This document shows positions 1 to 9,230 of a stretch of 64,000 nt of DNA, piece after piece. The stretch lies in the NCBI GenBank assembly GCA_965279595.1, contig OZ257246.1, positions 1,612,001 to 1,676,000 on the forward strand, in the 5' to 3' direction. Source of the stretch: CAIKLP01 sp965279595. Its GTDB lineage: Bacteria; Bacteroidota; Bacteroidia; Sphingobacteriales; Sphingobacteriaceae. The notes under the pieces are model-generated. The model was given only the letters and a program-made list of their open reading frames with translations. It did not search any database and was not told the origin of the DNA. A program made the position numbers and the translations under genes. The first letter of the stretch is position 1. Each line of letters starts with the position of its first letter.

Positions 1-723
1 CCCATGCGTTTTTATGTTACTGATGATGGAGGAGTAAATTGGGATGATCGTTCTGCAGGCTTGCCAGATTCATTGTATTGCACTTCAATTACTGTTGATG
101 ATAATGTACCAAGCACAGCATGGGCTTGCTTTAGCGGTTTTAAAAATGGCTTGAAAGTTTATAAAACTACTAATGCTGGTTTAACTTGGCAAAACATTTC
201 TTTCAACCTACCTAATATTCCGGTGAATTGTATTTTACATCAAAAAGGTTCTGCAAAAAATACCATTTATTTAGGAACAGATATTGGTGTTTATTTTACT
301 TATGATAGTTTGAACCAATGGGAATCATTCAGTAATTTATTGCCTAATGTTATTGTAAGTGATTTAGAAATTCATGCAGACTCCAACAAATTATTTGCTT
401 CTACTTTTGGAAGAGGAATTTGGATGAGTGATTTAGCAGATGTACAAACGGGTATCAATTCAAATCCACTAAAATCTGTTGAGTTTAAATTATTTCCAAC
501 AAAAAACAATGGTGCATTTAAAGTTGAGCTGAATCAAATCAATGCCAGTCAAGTGAGAGGTAGCATTGTGAATATTTTAGGTGTGGAAGTAATGCGAGAA
601 CAATTAACAGTGAATAACCATACAATCAACAATCAGTATCAATTGAATTTATCTCCTGGCTTATATTTCTTCCGCATTCAAACAGGAAAATATAGTCGAG
701 TTGTAAAATTTATTGTTGAATAA
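1..723 (+). CDS. Secreted sortilin/BNR-type beta-propeller protein, C-terminal part, T9SS sorting domain
   Basis: The reading frame is open at the left edge of the window, so only the last 240 or so residues are seen. They contain repeats of the sortilin/BNR type (KTTNAGLTWQNIS, TDDGGVNWDDRS) and the typical closing phrase FASTFGRGIWMSDL, which ends a Vps10/BNR-like propeller. The last 80 residues (from about FKLFPTKNNGAFKVEL to YFFRIQTGKYSRVVKFIVE) are a T9SS type-A sorting domain, so the protein is expected to be exported through the outer membrane. The substrate is unknown. A terminator follows the stop codon. The Met at position 4 is unlikely to be the true start because the propeller is incomplete. 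Confidence 0.8.
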   Translation, partial: PMRFYVTDDGGVNWDDRSAGLPDSLYCTSITVDDNVPSTAWACFSGFKNGLKVYKTTNAGLTWQNISFNLPNIPVNCILHQKGSAKNTIYLGTDIGVYFTYDSLNQWESFSNLLPNVIVSDLEIHADSNKLFASTFGRGIWMSDLADVQTGINSNPLKSVEFKLFPTKNNGAFKVELNQINASQVRGSIVNILGVEVMREQLTVNNHTINNQYQLNLSPGLYFFRIQTGKYSRVVKFIVE

Positions 724-735
724 TTTTGAAAGATA

Positions 736-768
736 AAATAAGAGTAGAAGCTTATTCTACTCTTATTT
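736..768. terminator. Bidirectional terminator hairpin between the propeller gene and purT
   Basis: A perfect 14-bp stem (736-749 pairing with 755-768, arm AAATAAGAGTAGAA) with a 5-base loop sits between two convergent genes. The right arm overlaps the purT stop codon. A-rich and T-rich flanks on both sides allow it to act in both directions. Confidence 0.7.
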
Positions 769-1957
769 ATAAAATAATATTGATGGCTTGTGATGCCCTG
801 TTTGCTTTGGCTCTAGCTTCTTCAATACTTTCTGCTCTTGCCAAACAAACTCCCATTCTTCTTTCACCATCTACTTCAGGTTTGCCGAATAATTTTACTT
901 GGGTATCATTTTCAGTTAAAGCATTTTCTAATCCAGTGAATGAAACTTGATTCGATTTACCTTTCACTAAAATCACACTGGAAGCTGATGGTCCATGCTG
1001 AACAATATTAGGAATTGGTAAACCAAGTATTGCACGAACATGCAATGCAAATTCAGTAATATCTTGAGATATTAAAGTTACCATTCCGGTATCATGCGGA
1101 CGAGGAGATAATTCTGAAAAATAAACATCATCACCTTTTACAAAAAACTCTACACCAAAAATTCCTCTACCACCCAATGCGTTTACTACCTTACTTGCAA
1201 TGTCTTGTGCAGCAGCCAATGCTTTTGTTGACATTGGATGTGGTTGCCATGATTCCTGATAATCGCCATGTTCCTGTCGGTGACCAATAGGAGCACAAAA
1301 TGAAATACCATCTTTATGTTTAACGGTAAGCAATGTAATTTCATAATCAAAGTCTACAAAACCTTCTACTATTACTCTGCCTTTACCACTGCGCCCTCCT
1401 TCTTGTGCATAATTCCATGAATGTAAAATGTCTTCTTCTTTTTTGATAACACTTTGTCCTTTACCTGACGAACTCATGATGGGTTTCACCACACAGGGCA
1501 TTCCAATATTGTTAACTGCTGATTTAAATTCTTCTAAGTTACCTGCAAATTCAAATGGAGAAGTTTTCACAGCAAGATCTTTAGCAGCTAATGATCTAAT
1601 CCCTTCTCTATTCATGGTTAACCATGTGGCTTTTGCAGTGGGTATAATTTGAAAGCCTTCTTTTTCTAATTCTAATAAAGTATCAGTTGCAATGGCTTCA
1701 ACTTCAGGTACAATAAAATGTGGCTTTTCTTTTCTAATTAAATTAGCTAATGCCACTCCATCTAACATGGAGATCACATAAGATCGATGGGCAACCTGCA
1801 TAGCTGGAGCATTTTCATATCTATCAACAGCAATTACTTCCACCCCATATCTTTGAAATTCAATGACTACTTCTTTCCCTAATTCTCCCGAACCAAGCAT
1901 CATTACTTTAATTGCTGTGGGACTTAAAGGAGTGCCTATTTTAATTGATTCATTCAT
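767..1957 (-). CDS. purT: Formate-dependent phosphoribosylglycinamide formyltransferase (GAR transformylase 2)
   Basis: This 396-residue cytoplasmic ATP-grasp enzyme converts glycinamide ribonucleotide plus formate and ATP to formyl-GAR in purine synthesis. The length matches the family (about 390). The N-terminal pre-ATP-grasp domain has the MMLGSGELGKEV loop (about residues 19-30) and the phrase YENAPAMQVAHRSYV. The ATP-grasp core shows VVKPIMSSSGKGQSVI, and the metal-binding region shows GIFGVEFFVKGDDVYFSELSPRPHDTGMV. ATG at 1957 gives a normal N-terminus. It is a single gene, divergent from the LamG gene and convergent with the propeller gene. No other purine gene is in the window. A -7-like box lies 32 bp upstream. 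Confidence 0.96.
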   Translation of the reverse strand: MNESIKIGTPLSPTAIKVMMLGSGELGKEVVIEFQRYGVEVIAVDRYENAPAMQVAHRSYVISMLDGVALANLIRKEKPHFIVPEVEAIATDTLLELEKEGFQIIPTAKATWLTMNREGIRSLAAKDLAVKTSPFEFAGNLEEFKSAVNNIGMPCVVKPIMSSSGKGQSVIKKEEDILHSWNYAQEGGRSGKGRVIVEGFVDFDYEITLLTVKHKDGISFCAPIGHRQEHGDYQESWQPHPMSTKALAAAQDIASKVVNALGGRGIFGVEFFVKGDDVYFSELSPRPHDTGMVTLISQDITEFALHVRAILGLPIPNIVQHGPSASSVILVKGKSNQVSFTGLENALTENDTQVKLFGKPEVDGERRMGVCLARAESIEEARAKANRASQAINIIL

Positions 1958-1988
1958 TTGAGATGGGTTTTGATTAAAAATGATGCTT

Positions 1989-1996
1989 CAAAAATA
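1989..1996 (-). promoter_or_regulatory. Candidate -7 box for purT
   Basis: On the minus strand this reads TATTTTTG, a full match to the Bacteroidota -7 consensus TAnnTTTG, 32 bp before the purT ATG. No clear TTTG -33 element is seen at the usual spacing. Confidence 0.45.
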
Positions 1997-2082
1997 GTCA
2001 ATATCAACTTTAGAAAGAATGTAATTTTGAATTAAAAAATGCTTTTATTATTTTCGAAAACATTATCTATAAAAATAACTAA

Positions 2083-3135
2083 ATGAAAAAAATTCTACTT
2101 CTATGCATTTGCCTGGTTTCTTTAAATGCATTTGCTCAAATTCCAACTAATGGTTTAATGGGGTTTTATCCATTCGAAAACAATTTCAAAGACTCAAGTA
2201 TGAACCATATTAATGGTACTGGTAGTTCTATGACATTTGGTGGTGGACGTGATAATGCTGCCAATTCTTCTGCATATTTTGATGGAAATTCGCATGTGTT
2301 CATTCCAAACTATTTTGATTACAAAAAGAAAACAGTAAGTCTTTGGTTCAAACCTGCAAATTTAAATGCAACAACTATTTTGATGGTTGCAGATAATCCT
2401 TCATTAAAGAATGGACTTTTCTATATTTCTTTATTACCCAATGCCAATTCTAAAAATTTAAGAATCGCTCAAGGTGATGTTGCCGATACTTTAACTATTG
2501 CAAATGATATTTGGTCGCATATTATAGTTACCGTAGATAGTCCGAGTTACAAAATTTACTTGAATGGAATTTTAAAGAAATCAGGAAGTAGAACATCAAA
2601 TATTACTTCTGTTGGTGGTTTGAGTGGTACTGTTTTAGGTTCTAATAGAATTGCATCTGGGAACTATTTTGAAGGTCATATGGATAATTTAAGAGTTTAC
2701 AACCGTGTATTGGATTCAGTAGAATTGCTTAATTTGAAACATGAATTTACTGCCAATTGTCTTTTTACTGATACAATTAAAGTTATTGAAACTACCCATG
2801 TAACCGTTTATGATACCACATATGTTTCAGTAACGGATACTTTATTTATTAAAGCATTATTATCGGGAATTAATCCTCCACAATTTTCAGATATTAAAAT
2901 TTATCCGAATCCAACTAAATCAAGCATAACCATTGATGTTGCTAACCTAAACACTTTAATGGGTTATAAATTTAAATTGATTTCAAATTTAGGAGTAACA
3001 GTTTACCAAGCAAATATTACGCAAGCTAGCAATGTAATTAATTTGTCTACATGGGCTGGATTAGGTACTTATACCCTTCAGTTAATTGATCCACAAAATA
3101 AAGTGATTGCAATTAAAAAGATTATTCTAAATTAA
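2083..3135 (+). CDS. Secreted LamG/concanavalin-A-like domain protein, T9SS type A
   Basis: A 350-residue protein with a Sec signal peptide (MKKILLLCICLVSLNAFAQ) is followed by a LamG-like (concanavalin A-like) jelly-roll domain at about residues 25-220; typical strands are KTVSLWFKPANLN, NDIWSHIIVTVDS, YKIYLNGILK and MDNLRVYNRVLDS. A short Thr/Asp-rich linker (THVTVYDTTYVSVTDT) leads to a T9SS type-A sorting domain starting near IKIYPNPTKSSITIDV. Such domains usually bind glycans or Ca2+ and serve as adhesive or accessory modules; the ligand here is unknown. The next gene is a close paralog and differs mainly by an expanded linker. A strong terminator follows. Confidence 0.85.
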   Translation: MKKILLLCICLVSLNAFAQIPTNGLMGFYPFENNFKDSSMNHINGTGSSMTFGGGRDNAANSSAYFDGNSHVFIPNYFDYKKKTVSLWFKPANLNATTILMVADNPSLKNGLFYISLLPNANSKNLRIAQGDVADTLTIANDIWSHIIVTVDSPSYKIYLNGILKKSGSRTSNITSVGGLSGTVLGSNRIASGNYFEGHMDNLRVYNRVLDSVELLNLKHEFTANCLFTDTIKVIETTHVTVYDTTYVSVTDTLFIKALLSGINPPQFSDIKIYPNPTKSSITIDVANLNTLMGYKFKLISNLGVTVYQANITQASNVINLSTWAGLGTYTLQLIDPQNKVIAIKKIILN

Positions 3136-3141
3136 TTAGTT

Positions 3142-3186
3142 AAAAAAAGCCAGCTCCGAAATTATTATTTTGGAGCTGGCTTTTTT
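3142..3186 (+). terminator. Rho-independent terminator
   Basis: The stem GCCAGCTCC (3149-3157) pairs with GGAGCTGGC (3172-3180). A run of A precedes it and TTTTTT follows. Confidence 0.9.
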
Positions 3187-3391
3187 ATTTTATTCCTTCC
3201 AATTTTTATTTTCTGAGAAACATTCATCTTCATTTTTTAATTTGATTTTTAGTATTGAATTACTGAAATTCATAAATCATATTACTTGCTTTATGTTTCA
3301 TTTGCTTGAAACAGTTTCACTCTTGTAGGATATGCAAATTAGAGTTGATTTTGCCTTAAAATGGCTATTTAATAGTTCAAATGGCATTAAT

Positions 3392-3422
3392 TTTGATATA
3401 AAAGGAGGATTCTTTAATTTTG
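3392..3422 (+). promoter_or_regulatory. Bacteroidota-type promoter (TTTG, 19 bp, TAATTTTG)
   Basis: TTTG at 3392-3395 is followed after exactly 19 bases by TAATTTTG at 3415-3422, a full match to the -33/-7 consensus. It lies 24 bp before the ATG of the second LamG gene. The TTG that opens a longer reading frame at 3420 is inside the -7 box, so it cannot be the start codon of this transcript. Confidence 0.8.
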
Positions 3423-3446
3423 TATACTACCTATTTAAAATACTAT

Positions 3447-4571
3447 ATGAAAAAAATCCTACTCCTAATTGTTTGTTTAGTTTCAATTAATGCTTATGCC
3501 CAAATTCCTACTAATGGATTAATGGGTTATTATATGTTTAATAATAATTTCAGTGATTCAAGTAGCAGTCATAAACATGCTAGTCCAACTTCCCCTTTTT
3601 ATGGTGGTGGGGTTGATAATAAAGCAAGAACAGCTGCTAGTTTTAAAGGAAGCTCTTATGCCTTTACTCAAAACTCATTTGATTATAGAAGAAAAACAGT
3701 AAGTATTTGGTTGAAGCCTACTGATTTTAATAATATCACTATGGTGCTATGTGCAGATCATCCGGGTTTAACAAATGGTTTGTTTTACATCAATATTGAA
3801 CCTAATGCAGTTTCTAAAAATTTGAGAATCTCTCAAGGAAATGCATTTGATACTTTAACTATTGAAGCTGATGTATGGTCTCATTTGGTTATCACAGTTG
3901 ATAGTCCAAACTATAAAATTTATATCAATGGTAACATTGTGAAGACTGGGGCAAGAACTTCAAACCTGACTTCAAATGCTGGATGGAACGGAACTGTGAT
4001 TGGTTCTAATAGAGTTGCCAATGGAAATTATTTTAAAGGCTATTTAGATAATTTAAGAATTTATAACCGTGTATTGGATTCAGTAGAATTATTGCAATTG
4101 AAGCATGAGTTTACTCCAAACTGTTTAGTTACTGATACTATCAAAATAATTCACAATACTCATGTGAATGTATATGATACCACACATGTTGCAGTTTTTG
4201 ACACCACACATGTTGCTGTTTTTGATACAACTCATGTTGCTATTAATGATACCACATTTGTTTCGGTAACGGATACCTTATATATAAATGCGTTATTGTC
4301 TGGAATGAATCCTCCGCAATTCTCAGAAATTAAAATATATCCAAATCCAACACATTCAAATATCACCATTGAAGTGGCTAATTTAAATTCATTAGTAGGC
4401 TATCAAATTAAAATTGTTTCCATGTTAGGAGCAACAGTTTATCAAGCAAATATTAACCAAGCAAATAATGTGATCAATTTCTCTAATTGGACGGGTATTG
4501 GAACATACACTTTACAGTTAATAGATCCACAGAATAATGTGATTGCTAACAAGAAAATTATTTTCAACTAA
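3447..4571 (+). CDS. Secreted LamG-domain protein, paralog with expanded linker, T9SS type A
   Basis: This is a paralog of the preceding LamG gene with the same order: signal peptide (MKKILLLIVCLVSINAYAQ), LamG-like domain (about residues 25-215), Thr/Asp-rich linker and T9SS type-A sorting domain (IKIYPNPTHSNITIEV onward). The linker has several copies of an eight-residue unit (DTTHVAVF) where the paralog has fewer. The ATG at 3447 was chosen because it begins the signal peptide and because the upstream in-frame TTG lies inside the promoter. Both LamG genes have their own terminators, so they are separate transcripts. The ligand is unknown. Confidence 0.85.
   Translation: MKKILLLIVCLVSINAYAQIPTNGLMGYYMFNNNFSDSSSSHKHASPTSPFYGGGVDNKARTAASFKGSSYAFTQNSFDYRRKTVSIWLKPTDFNNITMVLCADHPGLTNGLFYINIEPNAVSKNLRISQGNAFDTLTIEADVWSHLVITVDSPNYKIYINGNIVKTGARTSNLTSNAGWNGTVIGSNRVANGNYFKGYLDNLRIYNRVLDSVELLQLKHEFTPNCLVTDTIKIIHNTHVNVYDTTHVAVFDTTHVAVFDTTHVAINDTTFVSVTDTLYINALLSGMNPPQFSEIKIYPNPTHSNITIEVANLNSLVGYQIKIVSMLGATVYQANINQANNVINFSNWTGIGTYTLQLIDPQNNVIANKKIIFN
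4158..4277 (+). repeat. 24-bp in-frame tandem repeat, five units
   Basis: Five consecutive 24-bp units encode variants of THVAVFDT between the LamG and sorting domains. The middle units are nearly identical at DNA level and the fifth is diverged. The period is a multiple of three, so copy changes keep the frame. Confidence 0.8.
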
Positions 4572-4585
4572 TAAAAATTATTTAT

Positions 4586-4620
4586 AAAAAAGCCCAATGA
4601 TAATTTCATTGGGCTTTTTT
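4586..4620. terminator. Bidirectional terminator
   Basis: The arm AGCCCAATGA (4591-4600) pairs with TCATTGGGCT (4606-4615), with A-run and T-run flanks, between two convergent genes. Confidence 0.85.
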
Positions 4621-5909
4621 TATTTAATTTCTGCGGAAAGTTTGCGCACTTTACTATCATATTTGCTTTTATTTAAGAAATCATGATAGTCTGTAATGCT
4701 TAGCATCTCTGCAATAGCAGCTTTCTTGTCTTTAGCTTCTTCATAATAAGCTTCACAAATTTTGAATCCAATATAGTAACCTAAATCAGCAGGCTTTGTG
4801 TCTGATTCTTGATCACCATTGGCGATCCAATTTTCTGATTTGTTCAAATCCATCTCTTTTGTAAACTCTTCCCATATTTTTAATTCTTGATTCTTTGCAA
4901 AATCATGTTGGCGTTTACTCAAGTTTTCACCAGTGCATAAATAGGCGATATAATCTGCCATTCCTTCTTGAACCGCATTGCTAAGCAAGCTGGTATCTTT
5001 CATCATATTGTCTTGTAAGAAATGAATTAATTCATGCACCACAATAATTGGAATATTTTTAGATTCTGAATACACATTTTTCTCCCATAAATTTAGTTCA
5101 GTAGTTGGGATATCAGCGCTTTTACTTATTTGATCAACACCAATCAATAAGCCATTATCAGAGGCAGTGCCTGCTGAATTAAATTTCCCAATAACGAAAT
5201 ATATATTTGGAAAGCTTGCGGCTGGATAAAGGTCTTTTAGTTTAACTAAATGATCTTTAATTTCTTTTTTATAGATATCAATTTTTAAAGTATTTTCTTT
5301 AATCGCCTTATAGAATTCTGGTTTCTTTTTTTGATTGGTAACAAAACTTTCTACAGAACCAATTTTGCTTACATAATAATCAAGTAAACCTATACTTGCT
5401 TTATCAAAGTATAGCGTTCTAAATATTTCATCGGCTTTATTGGGGTTCTCAGTGAAAGCTTCATGTGCCTCCCAAAAGTTATCAATATCTGTGCTTACTA
5501 ATTTTACTCTCAGCGGATCGGTATTAAAAGTAATTTGGTTTTTATTAATATCATCGATTAAGCTTTTCCAACGTGTTTCGCCTCGCAATGAAACCAAATC
5601 AGCATCTTGTTGAATATGATTTAAATTTCGATAACCTTTTTTCACCGCTAATTGTAAATAAGCAAATGCCATATTACTATTGGTATTCAAAGCATAGCAA
5701 CAAGCAATGTTATAATCTATACTTATATCTGAAGTGTATTTGTCTTTATTTGCTTTAGCCATCATGTAATAATTAATGGCCTCTGTATAATTTTTTTTAA
5801 AGTAAGCGCTATCAGCGGAGTTGCTATATTTTCTGAAAGATTTTTGTGCTGTACCTATTTCATAAAAAAATGTGAATAGGATAATTAAGAGTAAGGTTGT
5901 TTTTTTCAT
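4620..5909 (-). CDS. Secreted HExxH metalloprotease-like protein (gluzincin-type, GldB/DUF2268-like)
   Basis: A 429-residue protein has a signal peptide (MKKTTLLLIILFTFFYEIGTAQ) and a TPR-like N-terminal part (about residues 25-120: YFKKNYTEAINYYMMAKAN, YNIACCYALN). The C-terminal region carries a zinc-site pattern VVHELIHFLQ (His292, Glu293, His296) followed by EGMADY (Glu315 as candidate third ligand), which is HExxH-x18-E as in gluzincins. The overall plan resembles DUF2268/GldB-type Bacteroidota proteins, but I cannot separate these families from sequence alone. It is predicted periplasmic or secreted, and no T9SS domain is seen. It is transcribed alone, convergent with the LamG gene. Confidence 0.7.
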   Translation of the reverse strand: MKKTTLLLIILFTFFYEIGTAQKSFRKYSNSADSAYFKKNYTEAINYYMMAKANKDKYTSDISIDYNIACCYALNTNSNMAFAYLQLAVKKGYRNLNHIQQDADLVSLRGETRWKSLIDDINKNQITFNTDPLRVKLVSTDIDNFWEAHEAFTENPNKADEIFRTLYFDKASIGLLDYYVSKIGSVESFVTNQKKKPEFYKAIKENTLKIDIYKKEIKDHLVKLKDLYPAASFPNIYFVIGKFNSAGTASDNGLLIGVDQISKSADIPTTELNLWEKNVYSESKNIPIIVVHELIHFLQDNMMKDTSLLSNAVQEGMADYIAYLCTGENLSKRQHDFAKNQELKIWEEFTKEMDLNKSENWIANGDQESDTKPADLGYYIGFKICEAYYEEAKDKKAAIAEMLSITDYHDFLNKSKYDSKVRKLSAEIK

Positions 5910-6104
5910 AATTTCAATTTTGTATGTGTTAAAGAGGAGATAAGCCTATGAATAGTTGCAATGCATTGTGTAACAAATTTGATTCCAATTATAAATCGCT
6001 TTATATGGCTATTCTATTAGGTTTTAGGCTGTCTATTATTTTTCAAACGCTAATATTTTCTGAAATTCAAAAAAAGAAGCTACCTTAATTTCAAATTCCA
6101 AATT

Positions 6105-8534
6105 ATGAAACGCATTGCCCTTTTAATTTTAGTATCAATAGTTGCAAATTCAAGTATAAGTGCTCAAAATTGTGCTGAGACAAAACAATTATCCAATCAG
6201 TTAAAAAGAGAAAACCAACAATTATTCAAGAGTTCATTTGCTGATTCTATTGATATATTAAATTATACTATCAACCTTAACATTACTGATTTTACCAATA
6301 AAATAATTAAGGGAAATACGGAAGTAAAAGTTAAATCAAAATTCAATGGAATTAATAAAATGAGATTGGATTTGCTGAAAATGATTGTGGACTCGGTTGA
6401 AATTGGAGGAGCAAATTTATCTTTTCAATACAATGACACTTTGCTTAAAATTAATTTACCATTGGTTTTGAATGCCAATGATTCTACCTTAATAAAAGTG
6501 TATTACCATGGGAAACCACAAATTGATGGAACTGGTTGGGGAGGTTTTTATTTTGAAAGCGGATATGCTTATAATTTAGGAGTAGGCTTTGGAGCTAATC
6601 CACATGTGTATGGTAGGGTTTGGTTTCCATGCATTGATAATTTTACCGACCGTGCAACTTATGAATTTAATATAGAAACCAATAATGGAAAAGTTGCCAT
6701 TTGTAATGGCTATTTGGTTTCTGATGTTTTGGATGGTCAAGGGAATAGGATGCGTAAGTGGAAAATGGATCAACCCATACCTACTTATTTAGCATGTGTT
6801 GCCATTGGTAATTACACACCAGTTATTTATAATTTTCAAGGAAAGAATAAAACATATCCTGTTCAATTATCTGCAGTTGCTGCAGATACTGTGAATGTGA
6901 AAAAATCATTTGCCAATTTGAATTTGGCATTGAGCACATTTGAGAATTCATTTGGTCCGTATGAATGGAATAAAGTAGGATACAGCTTTGTTCCATTTAA
7001 TTCAGGGGCAATGGAACATGCTACAAACATTACCTTTCCGCGTTCATTTGCAGATGGTACTTTAGGATTTCAATCTATCATGGCTCATGAATTATCTCAT
7101 CATTGGTTTGGTGATTTAATTACTTGTAGTACTGCCGAAGATATGTGGATTAACGAAGGTTGGGCATCCTACTGTGAAAGTATTTTCACTGAACAGTTTT
7201 CTGGTTATGCCAATTACCTAGCTGAAATACGCAGCCTTCATGAAAGTAATTTGCAATTCAATATTCCTAAAGAAGGTGCTTTATCATTAAATAATATTCC
7301 TCATGAATTTACTTATGGAGATCATGTTTATAAAAGAGGAGCAGAGGTGGCACATAGTTTAAGAGGATATATGGGAGATAGTTTATTCTTTGCATCTGTT
7401 AAATCTTTTTTAAGTAAGAATAAATACCAAGCTGTTTCAAGTGTTGATTTGATGGGTGGCTTATCACAAGAATCAGGAAAAAATTTAAGTTATTTTTTCG
7501 AGGCCTTTGTGTTTAACCCAGGCTGGGCGCAATTCTCCATTGATTCCTTTCAATCTGTTTTTTTGAATGGAAAGTATCAAGTAAGAGTGTATGTTAAACA
7601 AAGATTGAACCATGCGCCTAGTTATTTTTTAAATGTTCCACTTACTTTAACTTTTAAGAACAGTAATTTTCTTGAATACACTTCTTCTATCATGGCAAGT
7701 GGAGCCAATGATTTTTTTGAAGTTACGGTTCCATTTAAACCACAAATGGTTGGTATCAATATGGATGAAAAAATTGCATTAGCTACAGCACCAGAATATC
7801 GAATGATTAAAAATACAGGTTCTTATACTTTATCAAATGCTAAATTTACATTGCAAGTTAATCAAATGACCGACTCTGCTTTTGTTAGTGTAGAACACCA
7901 TTATGCTTCACCTGATGCCATCAAAGCCAGCAATTCTATTTATACTATTTCACCTAATCATTATTGGAAAGTGGATGGGATTTTACCAACTAATTTTCAA
8001 GCAAAAGGTACTGTGCCTTACAATGGAAGAACTAATACTTTTTCAGGTAATGATTGGTTAGACAATGAATTGATTAATACAACAGAAGATAAGGTATTTC
8101 TATTGTATAGAAAAAGCGCAAAAGAAGACTGGTATTTATTCCCATATCAAACAAGAAATGTTCAAGGAAATGGAAATGATAGGCGTGGTATAATTTCTAT
8201 AGATTCATTGTGGTTAGGTGAATATGCAATGGCAGTGCAGAAACCAAATACAGGTTTGTTCAATAACCATTTGAATGAAAAAAGTTTCGAGTTATACCCA
8301 AATCCAAGTGCAGATTTTGTCAATATTGATTTAAAAAATTCGGGTTTTCTAATGACAGATAAATTGACTGTTAAAATAAAAGATTTGAACGGTAGAATAA
8401 TTAAATCTGAAAAGTTAAAATCAAAACAAGGCTTGAATGTATTATCTACTATAGGTTTGACAGCTGGTGCTTATTTAATAAGTATTGAAAGTAATTCAGT
8501 TATTGTGGCAGACAAGAAAATGATTAAACAATAA
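6105..8534 (+). CDS. Secreted M1-family aminopeptidase with T9SS sorting domain
   Basis: An 809-residue zinc aminopeptidase of family M1 with a signal peptide (MKRIALLILVSIVANSSISAQ). The catalytic domain shows the substrate-binding motif as GAMEH (the classical form is GAMEN) and the zinc site HELSHHWFGD...WINEGW, that is HExxH-x18-E with His328, His332 and Glu351. The N-terminal beta domain (about residues 45-240) precedes it. The last 80 residues (FELYPNPSADFVNIDL onward) are a T9SS type-A sorting domain, so the enzyme should act at the cell surface or outside, removing N-terminal residues from peptides. It ends 3 bp from the convergent regulator gene with no hairpin in between. Confidence 0.9.
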   Translation: MKRIALLILVSIVANSSISAQNCAETKQLSNQLKRENQQLFKSSFADSIDILNYTINLNITDFTNKIIKGNTEVKVKSKFNGINKMRLDLLKMIVDSVEIGGANLSFQYNDTLLKINLPLVLNANDSTLIKVYYHGKPQIDGTGWGGFYFESGYAYNLGVGFGANPHVYGRVWFPCIDNFTDRATYEFNIETNNGKVAICNGYLVSDVLDGQGNRMRKWKMDQPIPTYLACVAIGNYTPVIYNFQGKNKTYPVQLSAVAADTVNVKKSFANLNLALSTFENSFGPYEWNKVGYSFVPFNSGAMEHATNITFPRSFADGTLGFQSIMAHELSHHWFGDLITCSTAEDMWINEGWASYCESIFTEQFSGYANYLAEIRSLHESNLQFNIPKEGALSLNNIPHEFTYGDHVYKRGAEVAHSLRGYMGDSLFFASVKSFLSKNKYQAVSSVDLMGGLSQESGKNLSYFFEAFVFNPGWAQFSIDSFQSVFLNGKYQVRVYVKQRLNHAPSYFLNVPLTLTFKNSNFLEYTSSIMASGANDFFEVTVPFKPQMVGINMDEKIALATAPEYRMIKNTGSYTLSNAKFTLQVNQMTDSAFVSVEHHYASPDAIKASNSIYTISPNHYWKVDGILPTNFQAKGTVPYNGRTNTFSGNDWLDNELINTTEDKVFLLYRKSAKEDWYLFPYQTRNVQGNGNDRRGIISIDSLWLGEYAMAVQKPNTGLFNNHLNEKSFELYPNPSADFVNIDLKNSGFLMTDKLTVKIKDLNGRIIKSEKLKSKQGLNVLSTIGLTAGAYLISIESNSVIVADKKMIKQ

Positions 8535-8537
8535 TAT

Positions 8538-9230
8538 TTATTTTTTCAATTCTAGCTTAAATCCAATTCCGTGGTAATTGATGATTTCAATAGAATTATC
8601 TTCAGATAAATATTTGCGCAGCTTAGAAATGAAAACATCCATGCTTCTACCTGCAAAATAATCATCATTGCCCCAAAGTTGTTTGAGTATTTGTTCTCGT
8701 TTTACAACTTCTTCTCTATTGTCAAGAAGTAGTTTTAATAAATCAGCTTGTTTTTGAGTGAGTCTTTTAACACTGGTATTTAATTGTAATTCTAAATTGG
8801 AATGATTGAATAAATATTTTCCAATTTCAATAATGCTTGATGCATTTTCTTTGGTACTTCTTTTAATGAAGACTTTCATTCTTAAAATAAGTTCCTCAAT
8901 ATTGAATGGCTTTACCATATAATCATCAGCGCCAAGTTGAAAGCCTTTAAGTTTATCTTCTTTCATGCTTTTAGCCGACAAGAATATAATTGGAATATGC
9001 GCATTGATGTTTCTAATGTTTTCAGCTAATTGAAAGCCATCCATTTTTGGAAGCATGATATCTAAAACACAAATTTGATATTGATTGGTATTGAATTTTT
9101 CCCAAGCAAGTTCTCCATCTTCTAGCAAATCAACGGTCAATCCTTCTTGCTCTATATTATCTTTAATCACATAACCTAGGCTTTGATCATCTTCTACTAA
9201 TAATACTTTAATAGGAATTATTTTATTCAT
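8538..9230 (-). CDS. OmpR-family response regulator (RprY-like)
   Basis: A 230-residue protein with an N-terminal receiver domain and a C-terminal winged-helix DNA-binding domain. The acidic pocket is VEDD (Glu13, Asp14, Asp15), the phosphoacceptor is Asp57 in VLDIMLPKMDG, and the conserved Ser/Lys positions are FLSAKS and MVKPFN. The DNA-binding end reads QILKQLWGNDDYFAGRSMDVFISKLRKYL, typical of OmpR/PhoB and close to Bacteroides RprY. Its ATG overlaps the stop of the upstream kinase gene by four bases (ATGA), so the two are translationally coupled. Target genes are unknown. Confidence 0.9.
   Translation of the reverse strand: MNKIIPIKVLLVEDDQSLGYVIKDNIEQEGLTVDLLEDGELAWEKFNTNQYQICVLDIMLPKMDGFQLAENIRNINAHIPIIFLSAKSMKEDKLKGFQLGADDYMVKPFNIEELILRMKVFIKRSTKENASSIIEIGKYLFNHSNLELQLNTSVKRLTQKQADLLKLLLDNREEVVKREQILKQLWGNDDYFAGRSMDVFISKLRKYLSEDNSIEIINYHGIGFKLELKK

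Noticed and set aside
3420..3446. Longer frame of the second LamG gene opening with TTG
   Set aside because: The TTG is inside a full TAATTTTG -7 box, and the signal peptide begins at the ATG at 3447.
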